The position numbers and the translations under genes are program-made. From Membranihabitans maritimus (GTDB lineage Bacteria > Bacteroidota > Bacteroidia > Chitinophagales > Saprospiraceae), in NCBI RefSeq assembly GCF_021729145.1, contig NZ_JAJSLW010000005.1, forward strand, positions 5,946 to 69,945: a stretch of DNA of 64,000 nt, written 5' to 3'. The first letter of the stretch is position 1. Each line of letters starts with the position of its first letter. Shown in pieces: positions 1 to 8,353 of the stretch. The notes beneath the pieces are model-generated. The model was not told the origin of the DNA and made no database searches. It was given only the letters and a program-made list of their open reading frames with translations.

Positions 1-761
1 GTTGTGACTACTCATCAAATACAGGACTGTTACAACGATGACAATTCAAGAGATGATTGACAAGCGGTTGTGACTACCCATCAAATACAGGGCAGTTACA
101 ACATACGTAAATTGTTAAACCCGGAAGCACATGTTGTGATTACCCATCAAATACAGGGCTGTTACAACAAAGAAAGTTGGCTACACGTATCGGAACCAGT
201 TGCGACTACCCTTCAAATACAGGGCTGTTACAACCGGCTAGAGAAGCCGTTGCTCATTACATTAGTTGCGACTACCCTTCAAATACAGGGCTGTTACAAC
301 GCACCGGGAATTTGATATTCCCCAGAATATGTTGCGACTACCCTTCAAATACAGGGCTGTTACAACAAAGAAAGTTGGCTACACGTATCGGAACCAGTTG
401 CGACTACCCTTCAAATACAGGGCTGTTACAACGAATAAAACACTTAAATGATATACTATGATGTTGCGACTACCCTTCAAATACAGGGCTGTTACAACCC
501 CATGAGCCGGAGCCTTTGAGATTCGAAGTTGCGACTACCCTTCAAATACAGGGCTGTTACAACGTGATGAGTGTATTGGACCGGAGGGAATTGGTTGCGA
601 CTACCCTTCAAATACAGGGCTGTTACAACGGAGAACGGTATGTTTATAGAGATCGTAGAGTTGCGACTACCCTTCAAATACAGGGCTGTTACAACCAGCG
701 CATTCGGGTGTATAATTCCCGCACCGTTGCGACTACCCTTCAAATACAGGGCTGTTACAAC
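1..761 (-). CRISPR. Type VI-B CRISPR array, 12 repeats and 11 spacers in view
   Basis: Twelve 36-bp repeats start at 1, 67, 133, 199, 265, 331, 397, 463, 528, 594, 660 and 726. Spacers are 30 bp, with one of 29 bp (499-527). Repeats 4-12 are identical; repeats 1-3 carry substitutions, which marks the left side as the old, trailer end. Read on the minus strand the repeat begins GTTGTAAC and ends TCGCAAC, with self-complementary ends, the form known for Cas13b direct repeats. So pre-crRNA should be transcribed leftward, away from cas13b. Spacers 169-198 and 367-396 are identical. The window begins exactly at a repeat, so the array may continue to the left. No cas1 or cas2 is visible, which is usual for VI-B loci. 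Confidence 0.97.
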
Positions 762-900
762 TATCCCCCAATTAATTCCTTGATATATAAAGGAATACTA
801 CAAGAGTTAGCATGTAAAAAACCAACCATGATATACCGGATCCTAATTTCAAAGAGCTTTTTTTTGATTCTATTAATTCCATAAATTGCCAAATTACATT
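762..900 (-). promoter_or_regulatory. Probable CRISPR leader
   Basis: This 139-bp AT-rich stretch separates the cas13b stop from the first conserved repeat and lies on the side where repeats are intact, so it is the expected leader. A 7-bp inverted repeat (775-781 with 790-796) sits about 13 bp from the array boundary. Promoter elements could not be assigned confidently; crRNA could also be co-transcribed with cas13b. Confidence 0.6.
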
Positions 901-3900
901 TTATTCTGCAGACATTAAATTTTTGAATTCGGAAATAAGGGCCTCCACTACGCGGCTGAGATATCGGCAATACGTTTCTCCCCTTGATTTTTTCAGAAGA
1001 ATTCTTTTCTGCATAAATTGAAAATATCGGGGATGGGGCAATTGGTTGTGGGCAAATTTATTCCGAAGGAGCACCAGGAGGTATGCTTTATAAACCTGCT
1101 CAGTTTTATGACTTAATTCCTCCAAAGGAACTTTTTCAAAATTGCTGTCTCCCAAAGAATGAAACCATTCGATATCACCTTCATCGACTAAATCGTATTT
1201 TTCCAAAATGCCATGAACGAGGTATAACTTGAAATTGGGATTTTGCTTTTCCCCTTGTAAAAACTCAGGAGGCTCCTGCTCCCCGTCAAATTCCCAGTCT
1301 TTCAGGATATCCGATTCCAGGGATTGGATGCTTTTTAGTACTTCTTCCCGGCGAATGACTTCGTAGGAATCCGGTCCGATTTCAAGTTCCTCTTCCATCT
1401 CTCGCTTGGTCCATTTCTGTTCGGTATCATACTGGAAGAGAATGTCCACTTTTTCGTCAGTCAGGAATCTTTTGAATTTTCCGATGTCTTTGAGTTTGAC
1501 AGCGGGCTCCAGCAGGTTTTTATAGCGGTAAAGTACCGTACGTCCCCATAGGTACTTGTCATTGATGATGTTTTCCGAATCATCCCCGAAAACCCTCTCA
1601 CTCTGCTCCCTGGCCCTTCGATCTTTTTCCATCCGTTCTTCCTGGGACAGATAAAAGTCCGATAAGAATAATTCAATATCCTGCCCAAAGGTTTTTTTAT
1701 ACAAATCCCTGGTGATCAGATTCAGGAATAGATCTTGAGTTTTGATCTTTTTAATGCCCAGATCTGTTTTCATTCGGAACCAGTCGAGTTGCTGTTTGGG
1801 TGATAGTTCCTGACGATTTTCTATCATTCCCGGATGTTCCTCGCGGACTTCTTTATACTTTGCTTTGTACTCGCGTGGTAAATCGTAGAATTGTTGGTAC
1901 TTATGGTCGTCCCGGTATGCATATTGAAACCAATCGGCAAATAAGCCAGGATCATCTTTCATTTTCTTTCCGGGAATGAATGTAGGCTTATCGTCAAAAA
2001 TCCCCCGGGGAAAGACCAGCGGCTGAGCGAGTAATTTTATTTTTTGGGATTCCGTATCGTCTCTGAAATAAAGACGCTGATGGAATAGATTCCATATTTG
2101 CTCTTGTTCGAAGAATCTTTTTAATGATTCTTTAGCCTCTTGATTTTGCTTGATTCCCTGGAGCAGGGATTTATAATATTTTTTCCTTCCCAGGTGATAC
2201 AGCCTGTAAAAGGCTGCAAAATTTTTCTTCTGGAATGATTTTCGGATAAAATCGTTCCAGGGATACTCATCCTCTTTCCAATTCCAAAATGCTCCTAATA
2301 GATTCTTTGCCTCATCAGGCCGGTGTCTGTAGAAAGCCAGGGACTCCTGAAGTTGACTGTGGTGATGTCCTCTCCATTGTTCCCGTACTTCCTTTGGCAT
2401 AAACCGTTTCAGGTCATCGGCCAGCCAGGTGGCTTCGCGTCCCATTTCCCATCCCGTATAGGTATATTTGCGTGTGGAACGCTTTGATTCTGCTTCCCTG
2501 CGATTTTCTTCCAGTTGTTTCAGTTTTTTCGTGCTGACTTTGATTTCAGATCGTATTGCATTCTTTAATTTTTTTACGCGTAATTTTTTGCCTGAACCGC
2601 TTTTTAGCAAATTCCTAGACAGCCGGGAAGGTGATTCTCCCCCGGAATCTGGGTTATAGTTTTCAATACGTTCAAAGTGTTCTTTGAGCTTACGGATTAA
2701 TTTTTCCTCTATTTCTTCGGGTGTTTTCTTTCGGACCAGGAGTTCATGTATCAGGGCCGGCAGTTCATTCAAGGAAAGTAAAGCAGTGGGAGCGAGGTTG
2801 TATACACTATTAAGTTTATTATCATCGATTTCTTCGTGAATTAATTGTACCATCTCTTCCTTGGTGGATTTTCCGGCATTTCGAGATTTATTATCGATTT
2901 CACGTCGGTATTTTAGTATGTTCCCATATAGTTGACTGGAGCCGGTCACTGTACTTTTTTTAAGATTAATGAAAACAGGGATATTATTTCCGACAGTATT
3001 GTAAGATGGATGGGGAAATTCTTCCCAACCCGTATCGGAAGGAGAGGGGCCATTTTCGGTCCAGTATTTTGCTTTTAGTTTGCTCACGGTGGATAGTTTT
3101 CCAAATACATTGACTTTTTCTTTGACCCGGCGGTCTGTCTGGTATGTTGTCCCTTCTATGGATTTGGTTCGCCGGTCATGGATATAATTTCCGATATGGA
3201 CCTGGAATGTGAGGGTGGGAAAATCGACGAATTCATCGAGATACCGCAATACGAAATAGTGGAACTTATCTTCATAGCGCTTCCGTATGACCGGATGGAC
3301 CACCAGGGCTCCTTTTTCCGATGCAGATTGGGCCCCTTCTGAGAGATATTCATTAATGTCTTCTACGAAGGTAGCCTGATTTTTTTTCGACAATACTTCA
3401 TATACCTCGTCAGGTACTTTACTGAGTTCGTCTGCGATTTGAATCAACAGGGTGGTACGGTCGTACCCCGTCTGCAGCCGTGTTTTGATCCCCGTATATC
3501 CGAGATGCCCGAATATCCAGTGGGTAGCCATATATTTCAGCCCGTTATTTTCCCGGGTGATAGGTTTATCCGGATCCCGGATGATCCGGGCTTTATAGCC
3601 TTTGACCCGGCTGCGCATACCTTCACTTTCCCTCCGGCTGAGGAATAGTCCTGTGAGGAATAATAATCCGCTTTCAGAAATCGTGACTGGCAACTCATAT
3701 TTATCGGTAGGGATATGATAGGACTTATACCTTGCAGATACTTTTTCACTCTTCCCTTCCTTGTAGATGAGGTGGTGGAAGGCATCATTTAGTATGCCAT
3801 TCCGGATACTTTCATCATCCAGGGACACTTTCTTTCCCTGGGCTTTCTTTGTTTTTAGTTCATCTTTTTTATGTTGAGACAAAATTTCCAGGTCTTCCTC

Positions 3901-4440
3901 CAGGTTCTTTTTCAGCAACTCCCTGGTCGAATCATTTTTCATTTTTTGTTTCCGGACATGTTTGGTCACTTTAACAAATAGTTCATCCAATAAATTATAT
4001 AACTCCGGATTATCCAACGAGATGGGTTTATGGTAATGGTGGGTATAATAATTGCGTAAGGTATTACCTACTCTGAGCAATATTTTGATGTTTTCTACTA
4101 GGTATTCCCGCCTTTTGTCTTCTTTGTCGGTCCCGTGGTATGCGGCAAACCGTTCATCATTCGGTGATAGGTCAAGGTATCGGACAACCGGTAAATATTG
4201 TCCGAGAAAATCAATCCTTCGTTGATAGTCCGGGACGGATAGGTTTTGACTAAGTATTGTATCGAGCAGTCCGGATAATCCGGATCTTGGAACATTATAA
4301 TGAAACCGCTCAGCCAAAACCTCTGTGACTGAATCTATATTTTGCTGAGCCAGGTTGAGGTATCCGCCGAAGTAGTGTTTGTCTTCGGTACGGAAATGGC
4401 TATACGATATACGTTGAGCGACAATAGGGGTTGCTTCCAT
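901..4440 (-). CDS. cas13b: CRISPR-associated RNA-guided ribonuclease Cas13b
   Basis: Effector of a type VI-B system: a single protein that binds crRNA, recognises complementary RNA and cleaves target and bystander RNA through two HEPN active sites. Its 1179 residues fit the family's usual ~1100-1200. The two R-x4-H motifs are at the extreme ends, as in Cas13b and unlike Cas13a: R129-NYYT-H134 and R1126-NKFA-H1131. The middle is lysine-rich, consistent with RNA binding. The start is the ATG at 4438-4440, with a 179-bp AT-rich gap upstream. The array lies directly downstream in the matching orientation. No Csx27 or Csx28 accessory gene is adjacent, so this would be an accessory-free VI-B locus within what is visible. 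Both catalytic motifs are intact. Confidence 0.96.
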   Translation of the reverse strand: MEATPIVAQRISYSHFRTEDKHYFGGYLNLAQQNIDSVTEVLAERFHYNVPRSGLSGLLDTILSQNLSVPDYQRRIDFLGQYLPVVRYLDLSPNDERFAAYHGTDKEDKRREYLVENIKILLRVGNTLRNYYTHHYHKPISLDNPELYNLLDELFVKVTKHVRKQKMKNDSTRELLKKNLEEDLEILSQHKKDELKTKKAQGKKVSLDDESIRNGILNDAFHHLIYKEGKSEKVSARYKSYHIPTDKYELPVTISESGLLFLTGLFLSRRESEGMRSRVKGYKARIIRDPDKPITRENNGLKYMATHWIFGHLGYTGIKTRLQTGYDRTTLLIQIADELSKVPDEVYEVLSKKNQATFVEDINEYLSEGAQSASEKGALVVHPVIRKRYEDKFHYFVLRYLDEFVDFPTLTFQVHIGNYIHDRRTKSIEGTTYQTDRRVKEKVNVFGKLSTVSKLKAKYWTENGPSPSDTGWEEFPHPSYNTVGNNIPVFINLKKSTVTGSSQLYGNILKYRREIDNKSRNAGKSTKEEMVQLIHEEIDDNKLNSVYNLAPTALLSLNELPALIHELLVRKKTPEEIEEKLIRKLKEHFERIENYNPDSGGESPSRLSRNLLKSGSGKKLRVKKLKNAIRSEIKVSTKKLKQLEENRREAESKRSTRKYTYTGWEMGREATWLADDLKRFMPKEVREQWRGHHHSQLQESLAFYRHRPDEAKNLLGAFWNWKEDEYPWNDFIRKSFQKKNFAAFYRLYHLGRKKYYKSLLQGIKQNQEAKESLKRFFEQEQIWNLFHQRLYFRDDTESQKIKLLAQPLVFPRGIFDDKPTFIPGKKMKDDPGLFADWFQYAYRDDHKYQQFYDLPREYKAKYKEVREEHPGMIENRQELSPKQQLDWFRMKTDLGIKKIKTQDLFLNLITRDLYKKTFGQDIELFLSDFYLSQEERMEKDRRAREQSERVFGDDSENIINDKYLWGRTVLYRYKNLLEPAVKLKDIGKFKRFLTDEKVDILFQYDTEQKWTKREMEEELEIGPDSYEVIRREEVLKSIQSLESDILKDWEFDGEQEPPEFLQGEKQNPNFKLYLVHGILEKYDLVDEGDIEWFHSLGDSNFEKVPLEELSHKTEQVYKAYLLVLLRNKFAHNQLPHPRYFQFMQKRILLKKSRGETYCRYLSRVVEALISEFKNLMSAE

Positions 4441-4619
4441 TTTGTATCTTTTTTAGGGTTGAAATTAGTTATTGTTATTACCCTAATTTACAAAATAAAT
4501 TGCAGGAAGTCATAATTGGGACAATTGAATTAATATCACTTAAGAATTTATTTGGTAAGGAATAGATTTTAGAGACCCTCCTATTTTCCTTACTAGAAAT
4601 GTTGTTTGTGTTCTTATGA

Positions 4620-5273
4620 TTATAAGGCAGATCCGTAATATGTCCAATTCAGTATTAATTTTTCTTTTGTTTCATATTCTTGTATTTTTTTCATAAACGG
4701 CTCTCTGTGTTCTGCTCCGCAAATAAATATTGCTCTGTTATAAGGGTATTGTTTACTGAAATTGTAAATATTTCTCAGCATTTCATATTCACGATTATTA
4801 TTAAGCTTATTTTCTGATTTATACTCAAGAGATAATTTTATATCATTTATTTCTAACAAAACGGTCTCTTCCTCTTCCCGTATTTTATCTAAAAGTTTCA
4901 TGCAGGCGCTACTATTGAGAAAATCGTAGCCATATTGTTTGATCATTGATATTTGTTCATTCCATAGTTTGGAGTATTTAATACTCCTTTTTTCAATTTC
5001 ATTTGCCCCATTAAAAAGGTCACTTTTATTTATTGGGTAATTGTCGACGGGGAAATGCTTTATAGGGTAATTTCTTAAATATCTCTTGACTGCTATTGCT
5101 TCTATTGTGCTAGGAATATAACCATTAGCATATACATAAGAAAAAGTATCAGGGGATAGTTCTTCAAATATTATTTCTGGTTGTATTTTCTCGATGATCT
5201 TGTATAATTCATCGGGATTGCATTTTCCAAGATTTTTATGAAATGATGAAACTAAAGTGATATTGTAAAGCAT
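4620..5273 (-). CDS. Unrecognised 217-aa protein, faint TraB/ChaN-like pattern
   Basis: No family is firmly recognised. The protein appears soluble, with no signal peptide or membrane segment. The N-terminus has a short beta-strand and a histidine (residues ~5-13), then a 'P-E-I-I-F-E-E-L' stretch near residue 33. Near the C-terminus is a hydrophobic strand ending G-A-E-H-R. This pattern of an N-terminal histidine, a glutamate-rich strand and a terminal G-x-x-H is reminiscent of TraB/PrgY or ChaN-type proteins, but only weakly. It lies upstream of cas13b on the same strand with a 179-bp gap, so it is probably a separate unit. It has no R-x4-H motif and no transmembrane helices, which argues against Csx28 or Csx27. 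Confidence 0.6.
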   Translation of the reverse strand: MLYNITLVSSFHKNLGKCNPDELYKIIEKIQPEIIFEELSPDTFSYVYANGYIPSTIEAIAVKRYLRNYPIKHFPVDNYPINKSDLFNGANEIEKRSIKYSKLWNEQISMIKQYGYDFLNSSACMKLLDKIREEEETVLLEINDIKLSLEYKSENKLNNNREYEMLRNIYNFSKQYPYNRAIFICGAEHREPFMKKIQEYETKEKLILNWTYYGSAL

Positions 5274-5575
5274 TTTTTAACGTATACATTTTCTATCCTA
5301 AATCTGTAAGCTTATTAGCTAGGATTAAGTTAATTAAATTGTTTAAAATTAGCACCTCACCCAAGAATTAATTCCGATTGTAGACTTCCCTAAGAAGTAT
5401 GCAGATATAAAGCAGAAGTCCTGTTTTTTATTACTGTGATTTCCATGGTTTCCGAGAATTCAAGCGACATACCTGCCACCTTGCCTGGGAGACGGAAGTT
5501 TGGTTTGGTGAATGATTTGGCTCATGATTATAATAAATTAGTATTTAGATACTTTTTGGGGTATCCCATAATGAA
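5274..5575. other. Intergenic, no supported feature
   Basis: AT-rich stretch of about 300 bp between the 217-aa gene and the zinc-ribbon gene. I see no convincing open frame, repeat or RNA in it. Confidence 0.5.
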
Positions 5576-5791
5576 TTAATATAGTTTAGAAAATGTACCC
5601 CACTCTTTGCAAGAAGGGCAAACCATTGGTGATACATCATTATAATCGAATACTTGATGACCACATTTATGACAATGGTGACACTTCAGTTTTTTTTGTT
5701 GAGGTCTGTTAGGTCTCTTTGTAGAATTTGACTTTCCACTTAATAATTGGAATATGATTGCTATAACAATTATAGTAAATATGATTTCCAT
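5576..5791 (-). CDS. Small membrane-anchored zinc-ribbon protein
   Basis: A 71-residue protein. Residues ~2-18 form one hydrophobic helix (a likely membrane anchor), followed by a basic Lys/Arg/Pro/Gln linker. The C-terminal half has CxxC-x2-C and CxxC pairs (C-H-H-C-H-K-C and C-P-S-C), the layout of a rubredoxin-type zinc ribbon. The role is unknown. Its position between the Cas13b locus and an Mrr endonuclease may be incidental. The cysteine spacing makes it more likely real than a chance frame. Confidence 0.6.
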   Translation of the reverse strand: MEIIFTIIVIAIIFQLLSGKSNSTKRPNRPQQKKLKCHHCHKCGHQVFDYNDVSPMVCPSCKEWGTFSKLY

Positions 5792-5942
5792 ATATTTATA
5801 TTTTGGTTTTCATTTTTTTGTAGAATTCAGTGCGGGATTTCAAGACACTTTCCTTTTGGCAATACGTTTATTTTGTATAATTTCTATCATTTTAACACTT
5901 TAGCTAGCATTAGCTATAGCAGATGTTGTGCCTTCGTACTTT

Positions 5943-6821
5943 TTATATTTTGTCAAACCATTCTGGATTGATACTTATGTCTTCAATTAATTCGGTTTTT
6001 ACTCCAAGATTAAATTCTTTCAATTTGTTACAAAGTTGTTCACCATCTATTAAGTCAATTGGTGGTGCACCATCTCTCGAAGCCTCTTTAATAGCTTCTC
6101 TCGTAAAGTTGCTCGTTGTAATGAAAAGTCCTTTATCAGCTCGCCCTTGCATTGCACCTCTAAAATCTCTCACGTCTCCGGAAGAAACAGATCCTTTATA
6201 CCTCTTGCATTGAAAGAAAACGTGAAAACTTAAAAATCCATTTATTCTTACGATTCCTTTTCCGTCAATTCCACCGTCACCTGATTTCCCTGTTACTTCA
6301 ACTTGTATAAATCCACTTTCTCTTAAAATTCTTTGACATAATCGTTCAAATGCAGAAGGGTCAATTTTTAAGAGAACCGAAATTAAATTTTCTTTCCAAT
6401 CAATTTGGTCTTCAATTTCATCTTCAACCTCTTCGTTTTGAAGTTTGGGATTTTTTGGTTTGTCCGTTTTGGGTTTTCGAGTTTTCTCTCGCACATATCG
6501 AACAATTTCGTCTGAATTGAGTTTCGAAGTATCAATTTCATTGTCAACTAACGCCCAAATTCCACGAGAAGAGTTTTCCAAAAGTCCATATTTTTTAAGA
6601 TAAGTTCTCGCCCAAGCTAAACGATATTCAACTTTTGTTTGCACTCCATTTTCATCGTGTGGTATTTCCAGAATTTCTTCGTCGTAACCTGTAACTTCAT
6701 AAACTTTTTCATTGATTTCGTCTATTGAACCTGAACCACCAAGTCGTTTTAATGCTTCCAAAGTTGGAATTAACATTTTGTCGTATGTTGGAACTTTATC
6801 GTGAATTTTCTTTCTTCCCAT
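5943..6821 (-). CDS. mrr: Mrr-type restriction endonuclease
   Basis: Type IV-like restriction enzyme of the Mrr family, which cuts modified or otherwise unusual DNA. Residues ~10-95 form the N-terminal winged-helix Mrr_N domain (predicted DNA recognition). An acidic/basic linker spans ~110-140, and residues ~150-270 are the PD-(D/E)XK Mrr catalytic domain. The expected active-site residues are present: E159 (F-E-R), D186 in G-D-G-G-I-D-G, and the Q204-C-K206 motif. Length (292 aa) is normal for the family. It is a single gene, separated from both neighbours by >150 bp. No methyltransferase is nearby, as expected for a type IV enzyme. The low-GC composition matches the rest of the island. Confidence 0.92.
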   Translation of the reverse strand: MGRKKIHDKVPTYDKMLIPTLEALKRLGGSGSIDEINEKVYEVTGYDEEILEIPHDENGVQTKVEYRLAWARTYLKKYGLLENSSRGIWALVDNEIDTSKLNSDEIVRYVREKTRKPKTDKPKNPKLQNEEVEDEIEDQIDWKENLISVLLKIDPSAFERLCQRILRESGFIQVEVTGKSGDGGIDGKGIVRINGFLSFHVFFQCKRYKGSVSSGDVRDFRGAMQGRADKGLFITTSNFTREAIKEASRDGAPPIDLIDGEQLCNKLKEFNLGVKTELIEDISINPEWFDKI

Positions 6822-6839
6822 TCAGCTTATAGTTTTGTT

Positions 6840-7165
6840 CAGTATGAGGCACCAACTTATTTATACATTCACTAAAAGTACACATATACCCCGAATGGTA
6901 GGAATATGTATACCTTTTGGTATTTTTTATTCTGTACTCACGTCATCAAAATCAAAGAAAGTCCCCCAAACTGATGATATCAGCCTAGTAATTATCTCAT
7001 ACATCTTAATAAATTTTTCTACAACATTGTATTTTAAAAAAGGGCGACGAGAGTAAATACATTGTCATCACTTCATTAGGGCTTACAAATACACTCTCTA
7101 ATGTATAAAATTATATTCAAAAACTGACCTTCATTCAGAAATTTTTCATCAGATTTATCTAAATA
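6840..7165. repeat. Diverged ~325-bp non-coding direct repeat, left copy
   Basis: Aligns by eye over its whole length with 16241-16570 in the same orientation (many blocks of 10-20 identical bases with small gaps). Conserved parts include a hairpin near 7075-7105 (CATTAGGG paired with CTCTAATG) and a terminal CTGA/TCAG hairpin followed by a T-rich run near 7125-7150. It lies directly upstream of the mrr start. In the TTAGGG stem, the difference between copies becomes a G-U pair only if the plus strand is transcribed, which hints at a plus-strand RNA. Confidence 0.75.
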
Positions 7166-7620
7166 GAGGTATTGAACATTCGTTATTAGTAGGATTATGC
7201 CAAATAGGATAGGGCGATTTTAAAGGTGAGGAATTGACCTGTTATAACCTTCTCCTTAATTCATAGTGACTACTCTATTTCTTTTTTTATATCTCCGGAC
7301 TATCTGGTTTTTTCGGATAGGAGTGGACCAGGATTTGCTGAACTTTATAGATACTAGGGTGGGGCCAAGAAGCGAGACAGTATTGACAGGGTTTCAGCCA
7401 CGTAACCTTACAGGATATGAACAATGGGGTCAACGGACCGGATTGTTATTAACATTTCTCCTTTTTTTAGGAGTAATCCTATTATCTTTCTGTATGATAG
7501 GGCATCTTTTTTCCGTACGCTTCCTTCAAGTGACCACTCTTTTGGCTTGACAGGCACAAATCAAACCAAAATCCGAATCACCTTTGAGTACCTTTCCCAT
7601 TATTTGAATCGATCTATTCA
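7166..7620. other. Intergenic, no supported gene
   Basis: About 450 bp between the repeat and the HEPN gene. Two overlapping open frames (7266-7550 and 7424-7624, plus strand) have no recognisable domain and look like chance frames in AT-rich DNA. Confidence 0.4.
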
Positions 7621-8304
7621 TTAAGTCGATGGAAATATATCCAAGTCAGATGATGGATCTAAATCTCTTTGATTTGAGACAGACTTATTGAAAAATGATT
7701 CCCTATTTTTTAATTTTGTCATAACAGAATTTAAATGATCGTCTACTAAATCAGTAGAAACTAAAAAATTTCTGACCGCTTCTTCACATATTTTATAAAA
7801 TGAAAGTAATCTTAGCTCAAAGAATATTCCTTCACCTGATTGCCCTTTGACTTTGTCCATAAATGGCTCTTTATCCGAATTGACTAACCGTATATTGTTA
7901 GTCAAAACATTATTATGGAGTAAACTGTTTCTCAAGTCCCATAAACGATCAATTTTTTCACGAGAAAGGTTTTGATCAAAAAGAAAGGAATTAAAAATAT
8001 AAAAATGTGTTTTATTTTTGTTAAGGCTAATGCGAACAAATTCTTGTTCTCCAGTAAATTGAATTTTAAGATCATCATTCTCCTCAAAGAAACTACCTAA
8101 AGCGTCTACTAAAGATAACATAAGAATACATGCAGGAAACCCCAGAACCCCATTTGTGTTTTCTGGATTTACTCTTTGCCAAAACAGGTTGTCTTCATTA
8201 TTGTCTTTACTATAACATAAACAACTTCTTATTGTAAATAATATTTCTATAAAGCTTTCTTCAATCATTTCCAATGGGGTATCTGCTCTCAAGTGTATTT
8301 TCAT
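7621..8304 (-). CDS. HEPN-domain protein downstream of a STAND NTPase
   Basis: A 227-residue, probably all-helical soluble protein. It has the HEPN signature R-x4-H at R125-NSLL-H130, preceded by 'R-L-W-D-L', a common context for HEPN ribonucleases and HEPN toxins. The start is the ATG at 8302-8304, 49 bp after the stop of the upstream giant NTPase on the same strand, so the two are probably co-transcribed. Known HEPN proteins in defence loci are RNases or structural partners; by inference this one is an effector or accessory of the NTPase. No antitoxin-like nucleotidyltransferase is adjacent. The family name cannot be given from the sequence alone. Confidence 0.7.
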   Translation of the reverse strand: MKIHLRADTPLEMIEESFIEILFTIRSCLCYSKDNNEDNLFWQRVNPENTNGVLGFPACILMLSLVDALGSFFEENDDLKIQFTGEQEFVRISLNKNKTHFYIFNSFLFDQNLSREKIDRLWDLRNSLLHNNVLTNNIRLVNSDKEPFMDKVKGQSGEGIFFELRLLSFYKICEEAVRNFLVSTDLVDDHLNSVMTKLKNRESFFNKSVSNQRDLDPSSDLDIFPST

Positions 8305-8353
8305 TTCTCTTTAATATTTTAATCGCAACAGTTATTCATTCAGAAATATAGAG

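Noticed and set aside
70-884. Open frames of 61-122 codons through the CRISPR array on both strands
   Set aside because: They are periodic translations of the 36-bp repeat and 30-bp spacers and carry no domain.
4620-5273. Csx27/Csx28 accessory protein next to cas13b
   Set aside because: The protein has no transmembrane helices and no R-x4-H motif, so neither family fits.
7266-7624. Two overlapping plus-strand frames upstream of the HEPN gene
   Set aside because: Low-complexity hydrophobic translations with no family resemblance in AT-rich DNA; antisense to the local gene direction.
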